A DNA stretch of 42,799 nucleotides from Nitrospinaceae bacterium (GCA_029261555.1 JAJDBB010000101.1:1-42799), one strand, 5' to 3'. Shown: positions 26,458-37,046, numbered from the stretch's first letter. The notes: generated by a model not told the origin, from the sequence alone. A program made the numbers and translations.

Positions 26458-27330
26458 ATGGAAAGCATAGTTGAACTTGAAACCCTGGCGCAACGATTAT
26501 TTCGCGCCCCTCCCAATGCCGGTCACGGACTAAGAGAGCACTCCGGCAAATCGGCTTTGGATGAGATTCAGGAGTCGCTTTCTGCCGGCGAAAAGATTAT
26601 GGAGCGTTCTTTAAGCCTGGTCGAAGGGGATGGGCTTTCTGTTTTGGACGTCGGTTGTTCCTGGGGACCTCTTGTATTTGGCGCGGCTTATTCGGACCGG
26701 GTCGCCCGAGCGTCTGGTCTTGAAATTGAACAGTTGGCCGTGGACCTCGGCAACGCCGTCGTCAAAAGCCAATTTTGTTCGACGGAGAACGCAAAGAAAA
26801 TACAGATTGTAAAAGGCGCGGCGGAGTCTCTTTCTTATGAAGACGACGTTTTTGATTTAATCACCTGCCACACGGTGATTGAGCATGTCGAGGACGTGGA
26901 GCAATGTCTTAAAGAAATGGCTAGGGTGTTGAAGCCGGGCGGGGTCCTGCATCTGGAGGCGCCCAACTACATCTGGCCCTACGAGCCGCATTTACAAATC
27001 TGGATGTTTCCCTTGGGTCCTCGATGGATTTCAAAACTTATCGTCAAATTGTGCGGGAAAGATCCTGGGGCGATCGATCAACTGCAATTCGTACATCCCT
27101 TTATGATCGAGAAAATCCTCAAAAAACTGGACGTTGACTTTGAAAATATTTATTTGGAAAAGTTAAAAAACATTTTGGTTGACGAAAAATACGATCAAAT
27201 CAAAGGTCACAAAAAGTTTATTACGATATTGCGCCTGACAAACAAGCTGGGACTTTCAAAGTTTTTATTCTCTCTTTTAAAATCTCTTCGCATTCATTCT
27301 TCCCTGGAGTACCGGATTCTGAAATTATGA
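26458..27330 (+). CDS. Class I SAM-dependent methyltransferase
   Basis: 290 residues. Motif I VLDVGCSWGPLVFGA at about 62-76, then LITCHTVIEHVEDVEQCLKE and VLKPGGVLHLEAPNY, standard for Methyltransf_11/23. The C-terminal ~80 residues are more basic and lack motifs, perhaps for acceptor binding. It is the only plus-strand gene between 13.5 and 31 kb, alone between two minus-strand groups. Its end overlaps the end of the polymerase gene by six bases. The 83-base, AT-rich divergent gap upstream probably holds promoters for both directions. Confidence 0.82.
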   Translation: MESIVELETLAQRLFRAPPNAGHGLREHSGKSALDEIQESLSAGEKIMERSLSLVEGDGLSVLDVGCSWGPLVFGAAYSDRVARASGLEIEQLAVDLGNAVVKSQFCSTENAKKIQIVKGAAESLSYEDDVFDLITCHTVIEHVEDVEQCLKEMARVLKPGGVLHLEAPNYIWPYEPHLQIWMFPLGPRWISKLIVKLCGKDPGAIDQLQFVHPFMIEKILKKLDVDFENIYLEKLKNILVDEKYDQIKGHKKFITILRLTNKLGLSKFLFSLLKSLRIHSSLEYRILKL

Positions 27331-28662
27331 GGCAGGTAGATTTTTTTTGCCCGAAGGAATCAATAACAGGAAAACCGTCAGGCGAACGAACAAGGCAACG
27401 ACGCAAAACACAACGAAAACCCCCAGCATTCCATCGCCGCTCCGGAGGAGGTTGTTGATATTGATCGCCAGGAACAGATAGCCCATCAGGAAAAACAGTT
27501 TGGCTTTTGGCTGGTGCAACTTGAAATAGAAAAAATGAAACAGAAGGCCGATAGCGGCGGACCAGAACAGCATGAAAAAAAATCCGCCCGAAAGCATGAA
27601 TTCGCCCGGCATCGAAGGGCTGACGACCTCGCCCAAATGCCCGGTGAACCGTTCCGGCAAATAAAGTTGCATGATGAACTGGTTGCCCGCTACCAAAGGT
27701 TTGTCCTGCCAAAGGAACCTCGGGACGACGCTCACGAATAAATTATGCATAGTGGGTATGAAATTTAGATCGCCCTGCCAGTAATCGCCCATCCGGTAAA
27801 TGATGAACGAAAAATTATCAATGGCGTCGAAAGCGTACAGGCCCTGTTGCAACATTTGTTCAAAGGGGTTCCCAGACAACGTTCCAAATCCGCGCAGATA
27901 ACCCAAAAGTCCCACAAGTAAAACGCCAACCAGCAAAAGCCCCATAACGGCTTGGAACGAATAAAATTTTTGCCGGTAGATCCTCCGGTAATAATTGAAT
28001 AAAATCACGGCCAACAAGGGCAGGGTAAGAACCCCTTCCTTGGATCCGGTCAAAACAAGAAAGGAATACATAATTCCTGGCCAGACGATAAACATCACAA
28101 AATAGTTTTTCTTTCCCAGCAAAACCCATTTGGAAGCGACACTGCTCATGTGCATGATCAAGGCCGCCGTGGCCGCGAAGCGGAACAATCCGACCAGCGC
28201 GGAATTCAATCGTTCAGCCGTCCTTATTTCAACCAGATCATGCGCCCGCCCAAAATCCAAAAGAAACACCAGCTTTTCCGGGCCGATGGCGGCAATTTCA
28301 AAGCCAAGAAACAGGAAGAGCCATAAATAGGTTCTTTTGGTTTGCAGAACTTGAGGGTAATCTTCGGGGGTTCCCAAGGGAGCACGGAGTTTGAAAAAAA
28401 ACAGGGGAGCGACAAACGCCAGAGCGCACAAGTTGGAAAGTCCCAGCGCCTTCAACCTGTATATAGGTTCCAGCGCCATACTATCCATCGCCGAGGGATA
28501 TCCATATTCTGTAAAGATCAACTTTAAAGGATAATTGACGACAAACAACAGGGCGAACAGAACTCCAAAATGCACGGCGTCCGAAAACCGCACGGACACT
28601 CGCCAGGCAATGAATACCCAGAAAGCGATGGAGACGAAACTATAAAATACAACAGTGGTCAT
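27325..28662 (-). CDS. O-antigen polymerase-like (Wzy-type) membrane protein
   Basis: 445 residues with about eleven to twelve hydrophobic helices and few charged residues outside loops, plus a large periplasmic-looking loop with MHNLFVSVVPRFLWQDKP and the P-R-F-L-W-x-D-K-P pattern seen in oligosaccharide repeat-unit polymerases. It would link flipped repeat units in the periplasm. Its start overlaps the flippase stop by four bases, so the two are coupled. Members of this family vary widely, so the assignment rests on topology, short motifs and context. Confidence 0.8.
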   Translation of the reverse strand: MTTVVFYSFVSIAFWVFIAWRVSVRFSDAVHFGVLFALLFVVNYPLKLIFTEYGYPSAMDSMALEPIYRLKALGLSNLCALAFVAPLFFFKLRAPLGTPEDYPQVLQTKRTYLWLFLFLGFEIAAIGPEKLVFLLDFGRAHDLVEIRTAERLNSALVGLFRFAATAALIMHMSSVASKWVLLGKKNYFVMFIVWPGIMYSFLVLTGSKEGVLTLPLLAVILFNYYRRIYRQKFYSFQAVMGLLLVGVLLVGLLGYLRGFGTLSGNPFEQMLQQGLYAFDAIDNFSFIIYRMGDYWQGDLNFIPTMHNLFVSVVPRFLWQDKPLVAGNQFIMQLYLPERFTGHLGEVVSPSMPGEFMLSGGFFFMLFWSAAIGLLFHFFYFKLHQPKAKLFFLMGYLFLAININNLLRSGDGMLGVFVVFCVVALFVRLTVFLLLIPSGKKNLPAS

Positions 28663-29984
28663 GGAGAGATTTTATCATCCATCATATTACGATAAGCGCG
28701 AAAAGCCCACACGGCGTGAATTGCGTTGATCGCAATCAGCGGCGCCAGATAACCGACTTTGGGAAACAGGATTAAAATAATAACGAGCTTCGCCGCCAGT
28801 TCGACGCCGGAGACCTGGTTCAGCGCCTTGAGCTTAACCGTGGAATAAGCGAAAGATATTGGCAGGCGCGAACAGCCCAGCCAGAAAATCGCTCCCGCGG
28901 CAAGGAGGTAGGCCAAAGGTTCGTCGGGCCGGTTTTCCAGTCCCACCCAGACGCCGACTATCCAGGGACCCAATAAAGCGTAAGCCAAAGCGGCGGCCAA
29001 AGAAACCGCCAGAATCCCTTTCCAGAATTTTGGAATGATTCTTTGCAGTCGATTGCCTTCCTGATTAACGTCGGCGTGAATAATATAAGGCTGTAAATAT
29101 CCCGGAACCTTGTCGATGATCATTATCAAAACTTCGGCAATTTTCCAGACGAGAACAAACTCCGCCGCCATCTCCGCTCCGCCCAGCCAACCAATGAGAA
29201 TCGTGTCCGCCGCCAGGGTGAGATTAAAACAGCCAAACAGCAGATATCCCATCCCCATGGGGCCTGTCAGACGTTTAAAAAAAGGCAGTCCGTCCCGCGA
29301 AGGCAGGGACCATTTTAATCGCGGGCCTTTAAATTTCCAATGCAACCAGACAGCGGCGCGAGCCGCTAAAGTTCCAATCAGAAGCCCGATCAAAACCACT
29401 TCTAAACCGCCGCCTTGGTACAGCCAGGAGACCGCGACAAAAGCGAAAATCAAAAGGCTCAAAAGTTGTACAAGATTCCCTGCGGTTTGCCGCTTCAGGG
29501 CGGTCAAGGCCGTCCGGTCGACATTCAGTTCGTAAAGCGCGACGAAGTAGGCGGCGGCACAAACGACGCCCCAAACCACCGTTTCGCGATCGATTTTTTC
29601 ATATCCGTCGAAAATCCGGTCGCCCAAAAGTTGAACGACGCCGATCATGACCAGCCCCACAATCAACGCGTAACCGGCAAAAATCCATTTGGACAGGGAA
29701 TAAATTTTCCCGAAATCCTCGGAACGATTTTTGGCGGCGCATTCCCCGAGCATGCGCGTCAAACCGCCGGACATCCATCCGATTCCGAGAATGGCGTAAT
29801 TGATGAACGCCAACAGGACCATGAGAACGCCGAACTTGTATTTGCCCAAGGCGGATATATAAATCGGGACGAGCAGGATCTGGACGAGAATGTTGGAGCC
29901 CATGAACCCATAACCGGAAACCACCGCCCAAAAATATTCGTGATTATTTTTTAATTTCTGGACGGTTTCTGAAAGCGCTTTCAT
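28659..29984 (-). CDS. Oligosaccharide flippase (Wzx/PST-type)
   Basis: 441 residues, about twelve to fourteen membrane helices. The MOP-superfamily pattern is visible: N-terminal GSNILVQILLVPIYISALG and repeated amphipathic helices with GIGWMSGGLTRMLGE. It would move undecaprenol-linked oligosaccharide to the periplasmic side. Partner of the polymerase gene, which starts within its stop region. The methyltransferase-like gene ends four bases before its start. Confidence 0.88.
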   Translation of the reverse strand: MKALSETVQKLKNNHEYFWAVVSGYGFMGSNILVQILLVPIYISALGKYKFGVLMVLLAFINYAILGIGWMSGGLTRMLGECAAKNRSEDFGKIYSLSKWIFAGYALIVGLVMIGVVQLLGDRIFDGYEKIDRETVVWGVVCAAAYFVALYELNVDRTALTALKRQTAGNLVQLLSLLIFAFVAVSWLYQGGGLEVVLIGLLIGTLAARAAVWLHWKFKGPRLKWSLPSRDGLPFFKRLTGPMGMGYLLFGCFNLTLAADTILIGWLGGAEMAAEFVLVWKIAEVLIMIIDKVPGYLQPYIIHADVNQEGNRLQRIIPKFWKGILAVSLAAALAYALLGPWIVGVWVGLENRPDEPLAYLLAAGAIFWLGCSRLPISFAYSTVKLKALNQVSGVELAAKLVIILILFPKVGYLAPLIAINAIHAVWAFRAYRNMMDDKISP

Positions 29985-29988
29985 TGGC

Positions 29989-30714
29989 TCATTTAAGCCC
30001 CTGGGTCGGGTGGACTTTTAGGATAGTCGTTTCCTGAACGCCATCCTGAAACGACTTTTTTTCAGCCAACTGTAAAGAGGAAAGGAAATCTGCAAACTCG
30101 GGCAAATCCGAATTATCCAAAATTAAATATCCACCCGGTCGAACTTTTGAGATACACGCCTTTAAACATTCATGACGACAATGACCATCCACCACCACGA
30201 CATCTAAACTTCTGTCTGGAAAATTTTTAATTACTGAAATGTATTCCTCGACTTCTTTTGGATCATAATCATAAGAGGTTGAAATTTCTTTAAAATATAA
30301 TTCAACCTTATGGTTGAGGTTTTTTTCATTTAACTCATTATTTACATTATCAAACCAATCCCTGTTTCCTTCTACTGAGATTACCTTCTCCACTCTTTGC
30401 GCAAACCAGATTGTCGATCTTCCAGAACCCCATTCAAAAACCGTAAATTCAGGTTTCAAAATTTTCTCAATATATGAAATACTGTTTGTAGCAAACCAGG
30501 GGGCATCGGGATTTTGATTTTCAAATTTTGCCTTCTTTCTATTTGCCGGGCTAAAATTTTCTATAAGTTGACCTTTGATATTGTTGAGATGCTTAGCCAA
30601 TTTAGACCTATGGGTAAGGTTTGGCCCAAACAATTTATTAGATAAATTGATTAAACGTTTGCGGAAAAATATTCTTGTACGCCAAAGTATTTTATTTAAA
30701 TCCAAAAATTTCAT
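29989..30714 (-). CDS. SAM-dependent methyltransferase-like protein, AT-rich gene
   Basis: 241 residues. Motif I-like VFEWGSGRSTIWFAQ at about 92-106, then VISVEGNRDWFD and VVVVDGHCRHECLKAC, which match class I methyltransferases of the type found in glycan loci. Its base composition is visibly more AT-rich than the flippase and polymerase genes next to it, suggesting separate acquisition. Substrate unknown. Stop is six bases before the MTH1187-like gene's end region on the same strand, but the two need not be functionally linked. Confidence 0.72.
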   Translation of the reverse strand: MKFLDLNKILWRTRIFFRKRLINLSNKLFGPNLTHRSKLAKHLNNIKGQLIENFSPANRKKAKFENQNPDAPWFATNSISYIEKILKPEFTVFEWGSGRSTIWFAQRVEKVISVEGNRDWFDNVNNELNEKNLNHKVELYFKEISTSYDYDPKEVEEYISVIKNFPDRSLDVVVVDGHCRHECLKACISKVRPGGYLILDNSDLPEFADFLSSLQLAEKKSFQDGVQETTILKVHPTQGLK

Positions 30715-30720
30715 CGCATA

Positions 30721-31029
30721 TCAAGTATTCAAGGATTTGCCGAGTTGTTTTTCCACCGAGGCGATCTTCGATTCCAGCCGCCCACTTTTCCCCTCCCGGT
30801 AGTCGATCTTGATCGAACAGGTGATCCGCTTGCAGTCGGAACTCATCTTTTCGTAACATTGTTTGATCACGCCCATCACCTCGTCCCATTCGCCCTCCAG
30901 ACAAGTCCCCATTGGGGTCAATCTGTAAGGGACGCCGCTGTTGGAAACGATATCCAGAGAGCGGCTGACGTAAGGACTCAGGCTTTCGCCCTTGTCCATT
31001 GGCGACATGCTGAATTCCACTAACACCAT
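30721..31029 (-). CDS. MTH1187/YkoF-like thiamine-binding family protein
   Basis: 102 residues (UPF0045 family). Typical features: MVLVEFSMSPMDKGESLSPYV at the start, then YRLTPMGTCLEGEWDEVMGVIKQC and basic strand RITCSIKIDYREG. Homologues form small ferredoxin-like-fold proteins and some bind thiamine. ATG at 31029 is chosen because GGAG precedes it closely. It lies at the border between the glycan locus and the aromatic amino acid genes, and is divergent from pheA. Confidence 0.88.
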   Translation of the reverse strand: MVLVEFSMSPMDKGESLSPYVSRSLDIVSNSGVPYRLTPMGTCLEGEWDEVMGVIKQCYEKMSSDCKRITCSIKIDYREGKSGRLESKIASVEKQLGKSLNT

Positions 31030-31178
31030 AATTTTCTCCTGAAAAATAAGTCCGCCCACAAAAAGAAATGCGACGTAAGGGATTTTGCTTGCATTTTAGG
31101 GTGCGAATGTGGAACCATCAACCACCCAATCGAAGACTATATGATTTTCGAGATTCCAAGTAAAGGCGGTACTCCCGA

Positions 31179-32252
31179 TTGCAGGGACTGGATCAGTTAC
31201 GTCGTAAGATCGACGAAATCGACGAAAAGTTTTTAAAGCTCCTCAACCAGCGCGCAAAACTCGCCGTGAAAGTCGGCAAGGAAAAGTCCCGGCAAAACGA
31301 CGCGGGTCATTTCCACGTTCCCCATCGCGAACGCGAAATCATCGAGCGTCTGATTGAAAACAATCCCGGTCCCTTTCCGGACAGCGGGGTTGAACGCGTT
31401 TTCCGCGAAGTATTTTCCGCCACCCTGGCGCTGGAAAAACCTCTCGGGGTCGCCTATCTAGGCCCGGAGTCCACCTTCTCCCATCAAGCCGCCGTGCGCG
31501 CGTTTGGGCATTCCGCCCAATTTTTGCCGCAAAGCAATATCGCCGGCATTTTCGCCCAGGTCGAAAAAGGCAACGCCGATTACGGCGTGGTTCCCATAGA
31601 AAACTCCACCGAAGGCGTGGTCAGCCAAACGCTGGACGCCTTTTACGACTCTCCCCTTTTAATCATGGACGAGATCAAGCTGGTCATCAATTTGTATTTG
31701 ATGTCCAAATCCGGGGACGCTAAAAAAGCGAAAAAAATCTATTCGCATCCTCAGCCCTTCGCCCAATGCAGGAGTTGGCTCAACCGCAACCTGCCGGGAG
31801 TCGAGCAGGTTCCCGCCGCCAGCACGGGGGACGCCGCGAAACGGGCGAGCCGGGAAGCGCAATCCGCCGCCATCGCCGGGCAGATCGCCGCAGAGAATTA
31901 CAACTTGAAAATCATCGCCTCCAAGATCGAAGACCAAAAGGAAAATTACACCCGCTTTTTAGTGATCGGTCTCGACCGGGCCAAAAAAGCCAAACGCAAC
32001 AAGACGTCCTTAATGTTTTCCATACGCGACGAGGCGGGTTCCCTCCTCCACGCGCTGGAACTGTTCGCCAAAAACAAAATCAACATGACCAAGATTCAAT
32101 CCCGTCCCCTGCGCGACCGGGCCTGGGAATATCTGTTCTTTGTCGACATCGACGGGCACCGCGACGATAAAGCCATGGCTCGCGTTCTGGCGGCGCTGGA
32201 AAAAGAAAGCCAGTTTTTGAAGATGTTGGGATCGTATCCCCGGAAAGTGTGA
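31179..32252 (+). CDS. pheA: Bifunctional chorismate mutase/prephenate dehydratase
   Basis: 357 residues. Chorismate mutase about 1-85 (LDQLRRKIDEIDEKFLKLLNQRA), prephenate dehydratase about 92-270 (VAYLGPESTFSHQAA; VPIENSTEGVV; NYTRFLVIG), ACT domain at the end. It converts chorismate to prephenate and then phenylpyruvate. Start is TTG at 31179: an in-frame TAA at 31161 excludes anything further upstream, and an AAGGCGG motif precedes it. In the ACT domain the usual E-S-R-P is Q-S-R-P (KIQSRP), and the GALV-like motif reads GSLLHAL. It leads directly into tyrA four bases later. Confidence 0.95.
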   Translation: MQGLDQLRRKIDEIDEKFLKLLNQRAKLAVKVGKEKSRQNDAGHFHVPHREREIIERLIENNPGPFPDSGVERVFREVFSATLALEKPLGVAYLGPESTFSHQAAVRAFGHSAQFLPQSNIAGIFAQVEKGNADYGVVPIENSTEGVVSQTLDAFYDSPLLIMDEIKLVINLYLMSKSGDAKKAKKIYSHPQPFAQCRSWLNRNLPGVEQVPAASTGDAAKRASREAQSAAIAGQIAAENYNLKIIASKIEDQKENYTRFLVIGLDRAKKAKRNKTSLMFSIRDEAGSLLHALELFAKNKINMTKIQSRPLRDRAWEYLFFVDIDGHRDDKAMARVLAALEKESQFLKMLGSYPRKV

Positions 32253-32256
32253 CGGT

Positions 32257-33138
32257 ATGAAACCATTTGAGCAAATAACGATCATAGGCGTCGGATTGCT
32301 GGGCGGGTCGGCGGCCCTGGCCAGCCTGGAGCGTGGGGCGGCCCGGCGCGTGGTCGGATTCGGCAGGCGACGTGAAAATCTGGAAGAAGCCAAACGGTTG
32401 GGAGCCATCGACGACTTTTCCCTCGATCTGGAAGCTGCCGTGAAGGGGTCGGATCTGGTGATTGTATGCACCCCCGTTGGAAGTTTCGCTTCCCTGGCGG
32501 ACCGCCTGGCGCCGATTTTGGAACCCGGTTGCCTGGTCACCGACGTCGGTTCGACCAAAGCGGCTCCCGTCCGCGAGTTTGAAGAGGCCCTGCCGGACGG
32601 CGTCCATTTTGTCGGCGCGCATCCCATTGCCGGCGGAGAAAAATCTGGCATTCAAGCCGCACGCAATAATTTATACGACGGGGCCCGGTGCGTTATCACC
32701 CCATCGCAGAAAACCGATCCCGAAGCCATGCGCCGGGTCGTCGAATATTGGGAATGTCTGGGCATGCGCGTTGAATCGATGGAGCCGGAAGAGCACGATT
32801 ATATTTTCGGCGCTGTGAGCCATCTGCCGCATGTGGCGGTGTACGCGCTGGTCAACGCCATTGCGCAAATGAAAACCAAAACCGACGGGACCGTGCTCTC
32901 CTATACCGGAGCCGGACTGAAAGATTGCGCCCGGATCGCCGGAAGCGACCCGACCATGTGGCGGGATATTTTTCTGGTCAACAAAAAGTGGATTCTAAAA
33001 AGTATGGACCAGTTCCAAGCGGCGCTGGACGAAATTCGCGCGGGGATTGAAAAAGAAGACTCGGTCGCTCTTGACCAGTCCATCCGCCTCGCCAATAAAC
33101 ATTACTCTCAAATGGCTAAAGATGATCGTCGCAATTGA
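32257..33138 (+). CDS. tyrA: Prephenate dehydrogenase
   Basis: 293 residues. NAD-binding G-x-G-x2-G in IIGVGLLGGSAALAS, then VIVCTPVG, DVGSTKA and the catalytic HPIAGGEKSG. It oxidises prephenate to 4-hydroxyphenylpyruvate for tyrosine. No ACT domain is seen at the C-terminus, which ends soon after the dimer helices. The end overlaps the start of cmk by 17 bases. The common aroA gene is not between them. Confidence 0.93.
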   Translation: MKPFEQITIIGVGLLGGSAALASLERGAARRVVGFGRRRENLEEAKRLGAIDDFSLDLEAAVKGSDLVIVCTPVGSFASLADRLAPILEPGCLVTDVGSTKAAPVREFEEALPDGVHFVGAHPIAGGEKSGIQAARNNLYDGARCVITPSQKTDPEAMRRVVEYWECLGMRVESMEPEEHDYIFGAVSHLPHVAVYALVNAIAQMKTKTDGTVLSYTGAGLKDCARIAGSDPTMWRDIFLVNKKWILKSMDQFQAALDEIRAGIEKEDSVALDQSIRLANKHYSQMAKDDRRN

Positions 33139-33790
33139 CGGACCCGCTGGAAGCGGTAAGAGCACCGTGGCCAAACAGTTGGCTCGCCGGCTCAACTTTA
33201 CGCACATAGAAACCGGGTCCATGTACCGCGCCGTTGCCTGGAAAGCCCGGAAACTTGGGTTGGACCTGAACGACGCCGAACGGGTGGCCGAGACGGCCAA
33301 AAATCTTGACCTCCATTTTATTCCCGGTCCCGACGGGCAGAGGGTTCATGTGGACGGAGAAGACGCGTCGCCTTATTTGAAAAACGTCAGCCAGGACGCC
33401 GCCCTGGTCGCAAGTTACCCCGGGGTCCGCACGATCCTGGTCGCGCGCCAAAGACTCATGGGATCCGAAGGCGACTCGGTAATGGAGGGACGGGACATTG
33501 GAACCGACGTCTTCCCCAACGCCGAGATAAAATTTTACATGGACGCCGATCCCGCAGAACGCGGTCGGCGGCGCTACGAGGAACTCAAAGCGCAGGGACA
33601 GGACGTGGATCTGGACCATATCATCAAACAAGTTAAAAAACGGGATCACGAAGACTGCACGCGGAAGGTTTCCCCCCTCCGAAAAGCGGAAAGCGCGATC
33701 CTCATCGAGACAACCAAACGCACTATAGAACAGGTGGTGGAGGAAATGCTCGAAAGAGTTCAATCCTATTCATCCGCCAAAATTCCATAG
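33122..33790 (+). CDS. cmk: (d)CMP kinase
   Basis: 222 residues. Walker A GPAGSGKST at the N-terminus (IVAIDGPAGSGKST), then TGSMYRAVAWKA and MEGRDIGTDVFPNA, typical of cytidylate kinase. It phosphorylates CMP and dCMP. ATG 33122 is chosen because the protein then begins as homologues do; upstream starts lie inside tyrA and add unrelated text. No strong ribosome-binding site, consistent with coupling to tyrA. rpsA follows 22 bases later, as in many Proteobacteria. Confidence 0.95.
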   Translation: MIVAIDGPAGSGKSTVAKQLARRLNFTHIETGSMYRAVAWKARKLGLDLNDAERVAETAKNLDLHFIPGPDGQRVHVDGEDASPYLKNVSQDAALVASYPGVRTILVARQRLMGSEGDSVMEGRDIGTDVFPNAEIKFYMDADPAERGRRRYEELKAQGQDVDLDHIIKQVKKRDHEDCTRKVSPLRKAESAILIETTKRTIEQVVEEMLERVQSYSSAKIP

Positions 33791-33812
33791 CAAAAAGGAG
33801 ACTGTAGCCCCA

Positions 33813-35540
<1,728 letters not shown>

Positions 35541-35564
35541 CCTTTTCTTTAAATTGCCAGGATT

Positions 35565-36494
35565 ATGACTGACGCCGCGCCTCAACCGGGGAAAGAATCC
35601 CGGAAAAAAACGTCCTTCACCAGGAAGTTTTTGTACGGAATTCTGGCGGCGGCATTGACTCTCGCGATAGCGACAACGGCCGGGCGATATTTTTCGGGGG
35701 ATTTAGACAGTTCCCGCGAAAAAATCGCCGTGGTCGAAGTCGAAGGCGTCATCGTCGACGCCCGGGAACCTATCCGGCAATTGAGGGAATACTCGGAGGA
35801 CGAGGCGATCAAGGGGATCATCCTGCGCATCAACTCGCCCGGCGGAATGGTGGGTCCTTCTCAGGAAATTTACGACGAGGTTCGGAAAATCGTTAAAGCG
35901 GGGCGCAAGAAAGTTTACGCCTCCTTTGGCGCACTCGCCGCCTCCGGCGGATATTACATCGCCGCCCCAACCGATTTCATCGTCTCCAACCCCGGAACCA
36001 TCACCGGAAGCATTGGCGTGATCATGACGTTCGCCAACTCGAAAGAGTTGATGGACAAGATTGGCATTCGCCCCGAAGTGGTTAAAAGCGGCCGGTTCAA
36101 GGATCTCGGAACGTCTATCCGACCCATGGACCTTCAGGACCGCAAAATACTCCAAGGCGTGGTCGACGACGTCTATCAACAATTTGTAGAAGCCGTCGCC
36201 GAAGGTAGGAAAATGGATTCCGAACAGGTCAAAAAACTGGCCGACGGGCGGATTTACAGCGGCAGGCAGGCCTATAAACTCAAGCTCGTGGACCACCTCG
36301 GCGGGCTGGAGGAAACTATCGCTCAACTGGGCAAGACTTTGGGAATTGAGGGCCGGCCTCATGTCGTCATGGAGCAAAAAAAAGTCAGCCTGATGAACTG
36401 GTTGCTCAACTCCAAAACCCCAGCTAATAAACTGTTTGAAACCATTAAGCCAAATCCATCCCCCAGCCTGCAATACCTGTGGACCCTGGAATAG
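35565..36494 (+). CDS. sppA: Signal peptide peptidase SppA
   Basis: 309 residues, the short single-domain form. One N-terminal membrane helix (about 23-43) then the peptidase domain: RINSPGGMVGPSQEIYDEV, catalytic S127 in ALAASGGYYIA, catalytic K179 in VVKSGRFKDLG. The S-K spacing of 52 equals that of the Bacillus SppA pair. It degrades cleaved signal peptides in the membrane. It is 24 bases downstream of rpsA, so probably co-transcribed. Confidence 0.93.
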   Translation: MTDAAPQPGKESRKKTSFTRKFLYGILAAALTLAIATTAGRYFSGDLDSSREKIAVVEVEGVIVDAREPIRQLREYSEDEAIKGIILRINSPGGMVGPSQEIYDEVRKIVKAGRKKVYASFGALAASGGYYIAAPTDFIVSNPGTITGSIGVIMTFANSKELMDKIGIRPEVVKSGRFKDLGTSIRPMDLQDRKILQGVVDDVYQQFVEAVAEGRKMDSEQVKKLADGRIYSGRQAYKLKLVDHLGGLEETIAQLGKTLGIEGRPHVVMEQKKVSLMNWLLNSKTPANKLFETIKPNPSPSLQYLWTLE

Positions 36495-36634
36495 GCCGCC
36501 CCTCTGCGTAATCAATGGGGGCGCCGGTTCCCAAAAATGACCGGTGAATTGAAAGCCTTTTTTTGAAAAGAGTTAAGCAATTTCCCTGGCGCGAATATTT
36601 CCTCCGTCGCTCTTGAAACTGAATTTCAAAACGC

Positions 36635-36662
36635 TTGACTTAATTAAGCTTAATGCTATACT
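36635..36662 (+). promoter_or_regulatory. Sigma70-like promoter of ihfB
   Basis: TTGACT at 36635-36640, 16-base spacer, TATACT at 36657-36662; start of transcription would be near 36669, giving a leader of about 55 bases. It is the best promoter in the window and suggests ihfB can be transcribed alone despite its place after sppA. The rest of the 228-base sppA-ihfB gap holds two possible short hairpins but no gene. Confidence 0.7.
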
Positions 36663-36722
36663 CCATTGGGTTTTATAGTCAAATGGGGATTGGTTAAAAA
36701 AAATTTTTGAGGGGAAGGTTGA

Positions 36723-37034
36723 ATGACCAAAGCTGAACTGGTAGAGCGCGTCGCAGGGAAAATCAATCTGACCAAAAAACAGACTGAAGTCATTGTTAAT
36801 ACGGTCTTCCAGAGTATAACCGAATCTCTTAGCGAGGGTAAGAAAGTCGAACTTCGAGGCTTTGGAAGTTTCCGGATAAGGAACCGTAATGCACGCAAGG
36901 GAAGAAATCCAAAATCCGGCGAAAAAGTAGACGTCCCCGCCAAGAGGGTTCCCTTTTTTAAAGCAGGAAAAGAGCTTCGGGAATTGGTCGACGAGGATTC
37001 CTTTGAAATTGTCGATGGCGACGAGGAAGATTAA
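36723..37034 (+). CDS. ihfB: Integration host factor beta-like DNA-binding protein
   Basis: 103 residues, HU/IHF family. MTKAELVERVA start, LRGFGSFRIRNR core, GRNPKSGEKVDVPAK arm with the DNA-intercalating proline, then VPFFKAGKELRELV, closest to IHF-beta. The family bends DNA; IHF would work with an alpha partner not seen here. The acidic tail (DGDEED) is longer than usual. Position downstream of cmk-rpsA matches the E. coli order cmk-rpsA-ihfB, with sppA inserted. GAGGGGAAGG precedes the ATG. Own promoter upstream and strong terminator downstream. Confidence 0.88.
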   Translation: MTKAELVERVAGKINLTKKQTEVIVNTVFQSITESLSEGKKVELRGFGSFRIRNRNARKGRNPKSGEKVDVPAKRVPFFKAGKELRELVDEDSFEIVDGDEED

Positions 37035-37046
37035 TTTCCAAACGCT

